From Arthrobacter castelli DSM 16402 (GTDB lineage Bacteria > Actinomycetota > Actinomycetes > Actinomycetales > Micrococcaceae): a DNA stretch of 64,000 nt. Under the pieces are notes generated by a model, which worked only from the letters and a program-made list of their open reading frames with translations, made no database searches and had not been told where the DNA came from. Made by a program: the position numbers and the translations under genes. The stretch covers positions 62,001 to 126,000 of the forward strand of contig NZ_AUMN01000007.1 in assembly GCF_000430705.1 (NCBI RefSeq), given 5' to 3'. The stretch's first letter is position 1, and every line of letters begins with the position of its first letter. This document shows positions 42,236-50,800 of the stretch, one piece after another.

Positions 42236-42652
42236 TCAGTATTCCTCTCCCGCGATGTCCACCATCCAGGAGGTGCCAAAGCGGTCCGTGCACATGCCGA
42301 ATGTGTCACCCCAGGGGGCCTTTTCCAGCGGCAGGGTGACCGTCCCGCCGTCGGACAATTTCTCCCAATACCCGCGCAGCAGCGCCTCATCGTCCCCGCT
42401 CAATGAGAGCGAGTGGGCGCTTCCGGGCTTGTATTCCATGCCATTGGGAGTATCCGCGGCCATCAACTTATGCCCCTGGTCGGTTGTCAGCACGGAATGC
42501 ATGATCTTGTCCTGCTCGGACGGATCCTCGCTGGCCTGAAACTCAGCGAAGGTGTTCAGCTCCAGCTGCCCGCCGAACACCGAGTGGTAATACTGCATCG
42601 CTTCGCGGGTGGTGTCGCGGAAATTGAGATACGAATTCATCATCACGCTCAT
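42236..42652 (-). CDS. PhnB-like VOC-family protein
   Basis: The 138-residue protein is a single VOC domain of the PhnB/3-demethylubiquinone methyltransferase-like type: NSYLNFRDTTREAMQYYHSVFGGQLE at the N-terminus, HSLSLSGDDEALLRGYWEKLSDGG and WGDTFGMCTDRFGTSWMVD near the C-terminus. It probably does not methylate ubiquinone, since related proteins in bacteria without that quinone are common. AGGTAGACGCC upstream provides a weak ribosome site. It is divergent from tgt. Confidence 0.88.
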   Translation of the reverse strand: MSVMMNSYLNFRDTTREAMQYYHSVFGGQLELNTFAEFQASEDPSEQDKIMHSVLTTDQGHKLMAADTPNGMEYKPGSAHSLSLSGDDEALLRGYWEKLSDGGTVTLPLEKAPWGDTFGMCTDRFGTSWMVDIAGEEY

Positions 42653-42750
42653 GGCGTCTACCTCTGTCGTAGGGATGTATGCAGTTGATTATCGTCCAGC
42701 CCGGGACGGAGCGGAAGGCCCGGTTTGCTCAGAACTGGCAAAATAGTCTG

Positions 42751-44043
42751 GTGCCCCAAACCGATTTCTCATTCTCCGTCGGCAAACGCCTGTCCGAAAC
42801 CGCTCCCGGGCGGCATCTGCCGTCCGGGGGTGCTGACCCCTCCGGCAGGCATACCGGCAGCGCCGGGAACTTTCACGGCCGCACCGGCACCATCACCACG
42901 CCGCACGGGGAGATCCGGACCCCTGCTTTCGTCGCCGTCGGGACGAAAGCGACCGTCAAGGCGGTGCTTCCCGAATCGGTGGAGCAGCTCGGCGCGCAGT
43001 CCGTGCTGGCCAACGCCTACCACCTGTTCCTGCAGCCCGGGCCCGATGTGGTCGATGAAGCCGGTGGCCTCGGGAAATTCATGAACTGGGACGGGCCGAC
43101 CTTTACCGACAGCGGCGGCTTCCAGGTGATGTCGCTGGGCGCAGGGTTCAAGAAGGTCATCAGCATGGAGTCGCAAACGCCGGGCAGCGAACTGCACGAC
43201 CACGTCGTCGCCGCGGGCAAGACTCGGCTGGCCCATGTCGACGAGGACGGGGTCACGTTCAAATCCCACCTCAGCGGAGATATCCATCGCTTCACCCCGG
43301 AAGTGTCCATGCAGGTGCAGCACCAGCTCGGCGCGGACATCATGTTCGCCTTCGACGAGCTGACCACGCTGATGAACTCGCGCGGTTACCAGGAAGAGTC
43401 CCTGGAACGAACTCGCCGCTGGGCGGAGCGGTGCATCACCGAGCATCAGCGACTCACCGTCGAACGCAGCCACCGGCCGTACCAGGCGCTGTTCGGCGTC
43501 ATCCAAGGCGCACAGTACGAGGACTTGCGGCGCAAGGCCTGCCAGGATCTCGGGGCGATGGATTTCGACGGGTATGGCATTGGCGGGGCGCTGGAGAAAG
43601 CCAATCTGGGGACCATCGTCGGCTGGTGCAGCGAGGAACTGCCCGAGGACAAGCCCCGGCACCTGCTGGGCATTTCCGAACCGGACGATATCTTCACTGC
43701 CATCGAGAACGGCGCGGACACCTTCGACTGCGTCTCGCCCACCCGGGTGGCACGCACCTCCGCCGTCTATACCCGCGACGGCCGGGTCAACATCTCCGGC
43801 GCGCGATACAAGCGCGACTTCACGCCCATCATGGACGACTGCGACTGCTACACCTGCGGCCACTACACCCGGGCATACCTGCACCACCTGTTCAAGGCCA
43901 AGGAGATGGTGGCTGCCACGCTCGCGTCCATCCACAACGAACGGTTCGTGGTGAAGATGGTCGACGACGCCCGCCACGCTATCGACGACGGAACGTTCTT
44001 CGAGTTGCGCGACGACGTCATCGGCCGCTACTACTCGAAGTAG
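42751..44043 (+). CDS. tgt: Queuine/preQ1 tRNA-ribosyltransferase
   Basis: The 430-residue enzyme exchanges G34 of tRNAs with GUN anticodons for a queuosine precursor. The first catalytic aspartate is in DSGGFQVMSL (Asp120), the nucleophile region is FDCVSPTRVARTSAVY, and the zinc site CDCYTCGHYTRAYLHHL carries Cys364, Cys366 and Cys369. I start at GTG 42751, eight codons after a TAGTCT-like -10 and without ribosome site (possibly leaderless), because the upstream extension is not family-like. A YhhQ-type precursor transporter lies 1.6 kb downstream on the other strand, indicating salvage of queuine or preQ bases. Confidence 0.93.
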   Translation: MPQTDFSFSVGKRLSETAPGRHLPSGGADPSGRHTGSAGNFHGRTGTITTPHGEIRTPAFVAVGTKATVKAVLPESVEQLGAQSVLANAYHLFLQPGPDVVDEAGGLGKFMNWDGPTFTDSGGFQVMSLGAGFKKVISMESQTPGSELHDHVVAAGKTRLAHVDEDGVTFKSHLSGDIHRFTPEVSMQVQHQLGADIMFAFDELTTLMNSRGYQEESLERTRRWAERCITEHQRLTVERSHRPYQALFGVIQGAQYEDLRRKACQDLGAMDFDGYGIGGALEKANLGTIVGWCSEELPEDKPRHLLGISEPDDIFTAIENGADTFDCVSPTRVARTSAVYTRDGRVNISGARYKRDFTPIMDDCDCYTCGHYTRAYLHHLFKAKEMVAATLASIHNERFVVKMVDDARHAIDDGTFFELRDDVIGRYYSK

Positions 44044-44149
44044 CCGGGATCCCGCGCCTTCCCGGCCCCGCCCATGCCGGAACCGCCCACCTGCACAAAG
44101 CCACCGGCACCGCCTCCGTCCAGCCACCGGGGCTCCGGCACCGCCTCCG

Positions 44150-44233
44150 CCCAGCCACCGGGCACCGTCCACGCCGGGGTCCCACCGCCTCTGCCCAGCC
44201 ACCGGGCACCGTCCACGCCGGGGTCCCACCGCC
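44150..44233. repeat. Tandem 44-nt direct repeat after tgt
   Basis: Two 40-nt identical blocks starting CCCAGCCACCGGGCACCGTC lie at 44150-44189 and 44194-44233 (period 44 nt). Degenerate related sequence (CAGCCACCGG) precedes them from 44121. It lies in the space after tgt with no gene. Confidence 0.85.
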
Positions 44234-44240
44234 ACGCACC

Positions 44241-44316
44241 CGCCGAGGTAGCGCCCCGCCCGTCAGGTAGCCCGTTGCAACCCGCTACTTCGGGGGTAAG
44301 CCACTACCTCGACGGG
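44241..44316 (+). repeat. GTAGC-type dispersed hairpin repeat, copy B
   Basis: Same orientation and about 61/77 bases identical to copy A. Outer arms CGAGGTAG and CTACCTCG (about 44244-44251 and 44304-44311) pair perfectly, enclosing GGTAGCCC-like inner arms. It lies upstream of the AbiEi-like gene. Confidence 0.75.
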
Positions 44317-44431
44317 GGTTTGGACGGGTGCGGGGTTTGGCCGGAGACGGGGTTGGGCTTGGACGAGAAAGCCCGACATGGCCGGTGGATGTGAAACCGG
44401 GTACGGAATGCGCCGCGTGCGCCGCCGACAG

Positions 44432-44440
44432 TTATCCACA
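44432..44440 (+). promoter_or_regulatory. Single perfect DnaA-box sequence
   Basis: TTATCCACA matches the DnaA-box consensus exactly. It is solitary, in the region before the AbiEi-like gene, and no second box or AT-rich region was seen, so an origin is unlikely. It might be a regulatory site or chance. Confidence 0.4.
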
Positions 44441-44493
44441 ACGGTCGCGCCCGCACTATTCGCGCAGACCTCAAATGCTGAAGACTCTCCTCT

Positions 44494-45459
44494 GTGATGA
44501 CTCTTCAAACTGCCGAATCCTTGCTGGAGCGCGCGCCGTCCGCAACGGGAGGCCCTTGGACAACCGTCGAACTATTGAACGCCGGCCTCACTGATCGCTC
44601 GATCCAGACTTTGGTCAGAGGGCGCAAGCTGGTCCGCCTGCGGAGAGGTTCCTACATCGAGACCAAGGCGTGGAAGGAATTGACCGCGGAAGAGCGGTCC
44701 CTCCAGCATGTTTTGGCATACGAACGGAATTCGCCAAAGTCCGGCTTCACTGTCTATAGCCACACCACAGCCGCATTGCTCCATGGCCTCTTCCTGCTGG
44801 ATACGCCAAACACCGTCCATATCTCCCGGCGCGCCCGCACTTCGACGAAAAAGGTACCTGCCGATGTGCGGAGGCACGTAAGAACGTTGCCGCAAAAGGA
44901 CATCATCACGTTACGTTCGCGGCCGGTCACGACCCTCGAGCGGACGCTCGTCGATTGCGCGGCAATTATGGATTATCAGCATGCAATGGTCATCGGCGAC
45001 CATGCCGCCCGGCTTGGTGCTTCCCCCGACCGGGTCCGGCAGATCGTCGAGTCAATGTCCGGGCATCGCGGGATTCGTAACATCCGGAGGGTGGTGGAAG
45101 GCATCAATCCGCTTTCGGAATCACCGGGCGAAACCATCACCCGCATTCTGCTTAAGGCCCTCGATGTACCGATGCCCGAATTGCAAGTACCGGTCAGGAC
45201 AAGGAACGGCCGCCACCGGCTCGATTTCGCGTGGTCGGAGCTGAAGGTCGCACTGGAGTTCGATGGCGATTCCAAGTATTTCGATTATCGGCCTACAAAG
45301 GAGGCGCTGGTGGCCGAGCGCAAACGCGAACGGGAACTGATGGAAGAGGGATGGATTTTCGTACGCCTGGAGTGGAAAGACCTGTTCCATCCCAGAGAAG
45401 TAGAGGCGAGAATCAAGTCCGCATTCGCTAGAGCTGCCCGCCTCCAGGCGCACCCGTGA
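44494..45459 (+). CDS. AbiEi-type antitoxin-domain protein with PD-(D/E)XK-like C-terminus
   Basis: The 321-residue protein has an N-terminal winged-helix-like AbiEi module (GGPWTTVELLNAGLTDRSIQTLVRGRKLVRLRRGSYI) and a C-terminal ~90 residues with LDFAWSELKVALEFDGDSKYFD and RKRERELMEEGWIFVRLEWKDL, the order of acidic and basic residues expected for a DUF559/Vsr-like nuclease core. This fused layout is common in actinobacteria and carries no adjacent AbiEii-type toxin gene. It may act as an orphan regulator or nuclease. It starts with GTG/ATG and is bracketed by copies B and C of the dispersed repeat. Confidence 0.8.
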   Translation: MMTLQTAESLLERAPSATGGPWTTVELLNAGLTDRSIQTLVRGRKLVRLRRGSYIETKAWKELTAEERSLQHVLAYERNSPKSGFTVYSHTTAALLHGLFLLDTPNTVHISRRARTSTKKVPADVRRHVRTLPQKDIITLRSRPVTTLERTLVDCAAIMDYQHAMVIGDHAARLGASPDRVRQIVESMSGHRGIRNIRRVVEGINPLSESPGETITRILLKALDVPMPELQVPVRTRNGRHRLDFAWSELKVALEFDGDSKYFDYRPTKEALVAERKRERELMEEGWIFVRLEWKDLFHPREVEARIKSAFARAARLQAHP

Positions 45460-45470
45460 TGCACGCTGTC

Positions 45471-45547
45471 CGACGAAGTAGCGCCCTGCCGGCCACGTAG
45501 CCCATTGCTACCCACTACCTCGTGGCCAAGGTGCTATCTCGCCATCC
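45471..45547 (+). repeat. GTAGC-type dispersed hairpin repeat, copy C
   Basis: Clearly related to copies A and B but more divergent: GAAGTAGCGCCCTGCC, CACGTAGCCCATTGCTA and CACTACCTCG appear in the same order. It lies just after the AbiEi-like gene and in the same orientation as copy B. Confidence 0.65.
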
Positions 45548-45621
45548 GGCGGGATTTCCGTTCGCGTCCCGGTCCACGCCGGCGCACGGTCCGTCCGGGC
45601 CGGCCAGCGCTCGGGCCGGTC

Positions 45622-45640
45622 CACGCCGGAAGCCGGCGTG
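45622..45640 (-). terminator. Hairpin after the YhhQ-type gene
   Basis: CACGCCGG-AAG-CCGGCGTG pairs over 8 bp with a 3-nt loop, 13 bp downstream of the minus-strand transporter stop. No T run follows, so termination is likely but unproven. Confidence 0.5.
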
Positions 45641-45653
45641 CTTGAGTCAACCC

Positions 45654-46337
45654 CTACGCGGCCACACCGTAGCTGGGCTCGCGCTTCTTCACCCAGCGGA
45701 TCACCAGGGTCGTCACGGGCAGGAACAGCACCTCGACGGCGGTCTTGTACAGGAAACCGACCAGGACATAGTTGATGAAATCCCCGGCGCTCGTGATGCC
45801 AATGACCGAGGCTGCAATGGAGCAGAAGATCAGCGTGTCGGCGAATTCCCCCACACCGGTTGAGCCCATCAAACGAGCCCACAGATGCCGCTCGCGGGTA
45901 CGGTCTTTTATCCGCACCAGCACCCAGGAATTCAACGTCTGGCCGGCGACGAAGCCCAGCAGGCTGGCCAGCACGATCAGCGGCACCGGCATCAGCACCG
46001 AGGCGAGCGCATCCTGGTTGGTGTAGAAATCGGCCGCGGGCAGCGCGACTATAACCCAGAAGGTCAGGGCCGCCAGCGCAGCGGTGACGAAGCCGGTGAT
46101 GATGGCGCGGCGGGCTGCCCGGAAGCCGTAGACCTCGCTGAGCACGTCCCCAATGATGTAGGCAATGGGGAACAGGAAGAACCCGCCGTCGGTAATGATG
46201 GGACCAAACGCAACCCCCTTGGAGGCGCCGACGTTGGACAGGATCAGCACCACGCAGAACAGTGCGAGCAGGATGTCGAAATGGGAACTGCCACGGGAAG
46301 CGAACTTCGCCTCGACCTGATCGGCCAGCTGGGTCAT
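45654..46337 (-). CDS. yhhQ: YhhQ-type queuosine-precursor transporter
   Basis: The 227-residue protein has six membrane segments of the VUT/YhhQ family, which import queuosine precursors such as preQ0, preQ1 or queuine. Family-like blocks are LILSNVGASKGVAFGP, FFLFPIAYIIGDVLSEVYGF and FADTLIFCSIA. I start at the ATG giving MTQLADQVEAKF rather than a GTG 17 codons upstream. The neighbouring tgt encodes the insertase, so together they point to queuosine salvage. No synthesis genes (queC, queD, queE, queF) are in the window. Confidence 0.9.
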   Translation of the reverse strand: MTQLADQVEAKFASRGSSHFDILLALFCVVLILSNVGASKGVAFGPIITDGGFFLFPIAYIIGDVLSEVYGFRAARRAIITGFVTAALAALTFWVIVALPAADFYTNQDALASVLMPVPLIVLASLLGFVAGQTLNSWVLVRIKDRTRERHLWARLMGSTGVGEFADTLIFCSIAASVIGITSAGDFINYVLVGFLYKTAVEVLFLPVTTLVIRWVKKREPSYGVAA

Positions 46338-46505
46338 CGGTATCTCATTCTTTGAAGTGGTTGACGGATTTCTCCGCTGTATTAGCACTTACGCGGCCTC
46401 GAATCTCTGCCGCGGCGGTGATTCGGGCACCCCAATTGTTTCATGCCGGAGGCTCACAACTGAACGGGTGGAATCTGATCGGGGCAACAATGGAAAATAG
46501 GTACT

Positions 46506-47336
46506 ATGTCCATCACTGCAGAAACCACAGAACGCCCGGCCGTCACCCTCACCATTGCCGGTTCGGAAGCCACCGGGGGTGCAGGCGCGCAGGCTGACCT
46601 GAAGACGTTCCAGCAACTTGGCGCCTTCGGCATTACCGCGCTGACGTGCATCGTCGCTTTCGATCCCAAGGATAACTGGAACCACCGGTTCACCCCGGTC
46701 GAGCCGCAGGTCATCGCCGACCAGCTCGAAGCCATCCAGACCGCCTACGAGCTGGATACGGTCAAGCTCGGGATGATGGGCAGCCCCGCGACCATCGACA
46801 CGGTTGCCACCGCGTTGAAGACACAGCAGTGGAAGAACATCGTGCTCGACCCGGTACTGATCTGCAAGGGCCAGGAGCCCGGCCATGCGTTGGACACCGA
46901 TGAGGCGCTCAAGGCCACAATGCTCCCGCTGGCCACCTTCATCACTCCGAACCATTTCGAGTCGCTGTCACTGTCCGGGATGGAGACGATCGAGTCCGAA
47001 GCGGATCTGGTGGAAGCAGCCAAGAGAATCCATGCCAACAGCGGTGCCGCTGTGCTGGTCAAGGGCGGCGTCCGGCTGGACGGCGAGGACGCCATCGATG
47101 TCTACTACGACGGCGAGTCGCTCGAGGTGCTGCGTGCGCCGAAGATCGGCGACGTCGCGGTGAGCGGCGCCGGCTGCTCGCTGGCCGCCGCCATCACTGC
47201 GGAGCTGGCCAAGGGTGCGGCACCATTGGAAGCAGCGCGCACCGCCAAGGACTTCGTCACGGCCGGCATCAGGGCCAGGATCCCCTCGAACGCGCCCTTC
47301 GACGCCCTATGGCAGGGCGGGGCAGTCCGGGGCTGA
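46506..47336 (+). CDS. pdxK: Pyridoxine/pyridoxal kinase
   Basis: The 276-residue ribokinase-fold kinase resembles the Bacillus/Staphylococcus PdxK more than ThiD: LTIAGSEATGGAGAQADLKTFQQLGAFGITALTCIVAFDP, then ITPNHFESLSLSGME and the C-terminal GAGCSLAAAITAELAKG. It phosphorylates vitamin B6 vitamers, contributing to PLP salvage. ThiD is an alternative reading because the families overlap. Its promoter lies in the 168-bp divergent region with yhhQ, and a perfect hairpin follows the stop. Confidence 0.9.
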   Translation: MSITAETTERPAVTLTIAGSEATGGAGAQADLKTFQQLGAFGITALTCIVAFDPKDNWNHRFTPVEPQVIADQLEAIQTAYELDTVKLGMMGSPATIDTVATALKTQQWKNIVLDPVLICKGQEPGHALDTDEALKATMLPLATFITPNHFESLSLSGMETIESEADLVEAAKRIHANSGAAVLVKGGVRLDGEDAIDVYYDGESLEVLRAPKIGDVAVSGAGCSLAAAITAELAKGAAPLEAARTAKDFVTAGIRARIPSNAPFDALWQGGAVRG

Positions 47337-47369
47337 CACCGGGCGAACAGCCACACATGAGCCGACAAC

Positions 47370-47399
47370 AGGCGCGGCATCCGCCACGGTGCCGCGCCT
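47370..47399 (+). terminator. Terminator-like hairpin after pdxK
   Basis: AGGCGCGGCA (47370-47379) pairs perfectly with TGCCGCGCCT (47390-47399), a 10-bp stem with a 10-nt loop, 34 nt after the pdxK stop. There is no T run. Confidence 0.6.
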
Positions 47400-47826
47400 G
47401 AGGTGTGTCGGGGCCACAGTTTCATCCCTCGCGTGCGGTCTGCGGGGCCGCACCTCCCGTCCCTCGCTTGCCGTCGGCGTGGCCCCGCCGCCGGATCTTA
47501 ATTGCCTGGATCCGCCGCCGCCCGGTGTCGAGAGCGAATTTTCCACCACGCCGGTTCTCACGTCAAGGGGTGGGAGCGAATTCTGAGTGAATTAGCCGCA
47601 AATGCTTGACAGACGCTCAGCCACCCCGAAGGCTGTACATGGTGGTCCGGCCTATCGGGGGCCGGGCTCCGACCATTGGGGGTCCTCTTGGCGGCGCTTC
47701 GACGGCCGTGTGCTGGGTGGGGAGCCCCGGTGGTGAATGTTTGCATTGCAAATGGCACCGCCGGAACAGCAGGCTCACCGATGAACCGGCCACTGTCCGG
47801 GCCGTGCCAGCTCAATGAGGAGAAGA
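47400..47826. other. Intergenic region before the subtilase
   Basis: About 430 bp without a convincing gene. A dyad TTTGCA-T-TGCAAA lies at 47740-47752, about 75 bp before the subtilase start, and could be an operator. A TTGACA at 47606-47611 is not followed by a -10 at proper spacing. The subtilase ribosome site GAGGAGAA ends the region. Confidence 0.45.
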
Positions 47827-50800
47827 ATGAATAAGAAACTCCCCCACAAGGCCGGGGCACGCATCCTGGCATCTATGGCGGGCATGGCACTGGCCACAAG
47901 CCTTTGTGCTCCTGCCATGGCTGATGAATCAGGCACCACCGAGAATCGCTCCACCCATGCAAACCCGTTCCTGGAGATCTCTCCGCAGAAACAGGACAAA
48001 CTCGGCGGCGACTTGGCCAACGAGACCGGAATCGTCGCCGTCTACGTGCAGTTCGAAGGCAACGGTGCCTACGAACAAACGCAGCCGGCCATGGTCGAGA
48101 AAGGCCTGAAGAAGCCGGTCAACAGGACCGCCGAAGTCAAAAAAATCCGAAAGAACATCAAGGCAAAAGCCAGGGGCGTCGTCGACGACGTCAACGGCAG
48201 AAAGCTGTACGTCACCACCAACACGCTGCCCGGCGTCGCGGTCGCTGCCGAGGCCAAGGTCCTGCGGAAACTTGCCAAGCGGGACGACGTCGTCCAAGTC
48301 ACCCCAATCGTCCCCAAGAAACCGGGGAACAAGGGCACCGTGATCGACACGGAGGCACTGAACACCTGGACCAAACGGGACGTGACCGGCGAGGGAGTCA
48401 AAATCGCCGTGCTCGACACCGGCGTCGACTACACCCATGCTTCCTTCGGTGGACCGGGCACGGTCGAAGCCTACAAGGAAGCCCAGGCCAGCGAGCAGCT
48501 CCCTTCCGATGATTCCGGACTGTTGGATCCGGACAAGTTCGTCGGCGGCTGGGACCTGGTGGGCGATTCCTACAATGCCAACCCGAATATGGACAGCTAC
48601 CAGCCGGTTCCCCACCCGGACCCGAATCCACTGGACTGCGAGACAGCGGGACACGGTTCCCATGTGGCCGGCACCGCGGCGGGCTACGGCGTCAATGCCG
48701 ACGGCAGCACCTTCGAAGGCGACTACTCCGAGCTGAGCGCTGACGAAGTCAACGAAATGCGGATCGGCCCCGGCTCGGCCCCCGAGGCCCAGCTGGTCGG
48801 CATCCGGGTCTTCGGCTGCGAAGGTTCCAGCGCCGTCGTCGGACAGGCTCTCGACTATGTGCTGGACCCTAATGGCGACGGCGACTTCAGCGACCGCGCC
48901 GATGTGGTCAACATGTCGCTGGGCTCGGACTTCACCCCCACCGACGATCCGGAAAATGACATCGTCAACGAGCTGACCAAACTGGGGATCCTCTCCGTCG
49001 TCGCCTCCGGCAATGCGGCAGACGTGTACGACGTCGGCGGGGCGCCGGGCAACGCTCGCTCGGCTTTGACCGTGGCCAACAGCGTCGGCTCCCGGATCAC
49101 CCTGGACCGGGTGGACGTACTGGCGCCCGAAGATCTGGCAGGCCAGGCCGCCGGCCAGTACAGCGTCAACTTCGACTACGCCGCTGCCACCGAGGAAGAA
49201 CTCACCGGCGACGTCGTGATGGCCCCTGAGGCCAACCGGTTCGGCTGTGAGGCCTTCTCGGATGAAGCAGCCGCCAGGATGGACGGAAAATGGGTCTGGA
49301 TCCAATGGGAGGAGAACGGCGAGTTCCCCTGTGGCTCCGCTCAGCGTTTCAATAACGCCGAAGCGGCAGGTGCCACAGGCGTCGTGCTTGATTCGCCCCG
49401 TTCCGTATTCTCCGCCGGGATTGCCGGCAACTCCACCATCCCCGGAGTGCAGCTGAACAACGCAGGCTCGGACAAGCTGCGCCCGGCCGCCGAAGCCGGA
49501 ACGCTGACCCTCAAGCTCAGCCCGGACTACCTCGGAGGCATCTCGGCTCCATCCGACGCGAAAGACACGCTGAATGCCAGCTCGTCCCGCGGAGTGCATG
49601 GTTCCAATGGCGTCGTGAAGCCCGACGTCGCGGCTCCCGGCACGCTGATCGGTTCCGTGGCCGTGGCCTCGGGAGACGGCGTGGCCGTCAAGTCCGGCAC
49701 CTCGATGGCCACTCCGATGGTGGCTGGAATTGCGGCTCTGGTCTACAGCACCGGCATCGAGAATGCGCTGACGGTGAAGTCCATGGTAATGAACACCGCC
49801 GTCCATGACATCCTCTCGTCCGACGGAGTTCCGTTTGGCCCCAACCGGGTCGGTTCCGGCCGGGTGGATGCCCTCGCTGCGGTCGACACAGATGTGTACG
49901 CCTACGCCACCAAGGCAGAAGACCTGGTCTCACTGGCGTTCGGCATTGTGGAAGCCGGTTCTGATCCGGTTTCCGTCACCAAATCGGTCACGGTGCAGAA
50001 CACGGGATCAACGGCCCGCACCTACAACGTGGAGTACGTGCCCGCAGTCGATACCCCGGGAGTCAGCTACAGCACTCCGGGAACCGTCACGGTGCCCGCC
50101 CAGGGCTCGGCAACTGTGGACGTGACCATGAACATCAACGATCCGACTGCGCTGCGGCACACGCTGGCTCCAACCATGGAAGAGTTCCAGTTGGATCTGC
50201 GGCGGGCGTATTTGTCGGAGGAATCGGGCAGATTGCAGTTGAGCGCTCCAAGCGCTCCCACCCTCCGGGTTCCTGTTCATTCCGCTCCCAAGCCCGTCGC
50301 TGATATGAGTGCCGGAGATGAGTTGGATTTCGGCACCAGCCTCAGCACCAACGTCGAGTTTGAAGGACGCGACCTGCTCCAGGGCTCGTTTGCCGACGGC
50401 ACGCTGTACAACTCGCTTGTCGGCGCTTTCGAATTGGGAGCGCAAAGCGGAAAGATCCCCAGCGGCAGCCTGGCAGTTCCCAGCTCCCGGCGGGTCGACC
50501 TGCAATATGTCGGCGCAGCTTCGAACATTCCCGCTCTTCGGGCAGCGAACGCGCCGATGACGAACGCAACCATCAACTTCGGTGTCAGCACTTGGCAGAA
50601 CTGGGCGGCCATGACACCGTCCACCAACATCAGTGTGGAGATCGACGTCGACGACGACGGCGCCGCGGATTATCTCGCGCGCACTGGCATGGCTGCCGGG
50701 CTGGACCTGGTTTTGGTCTTCCTCTATGACGCGGATACCGGAGCGCAAGTGGGTCTGCAGGCCATGAACGGCATGCTGGGTAACCAAGCGTTCCAGACAG

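Noticed and set aside
42769-44235. 488-residue minus-strand open frame over tgt
   Set aside because: Val/Gly/Arg-rich shadow; tgt has catalytic and zinc motifs in the plus strand.
44432-44440. Replication origin at the DnaA box
   Set aside because: Only one box, no AT-rich region, and none of dnaA, dnaN or gyrB nearby.
47606-47818. Small open frame before the subtilase and a TTGACA -35 box
   Set aside because: No ribosome site or family resemblance, and no -10 at a workable distance from the TTGACA.
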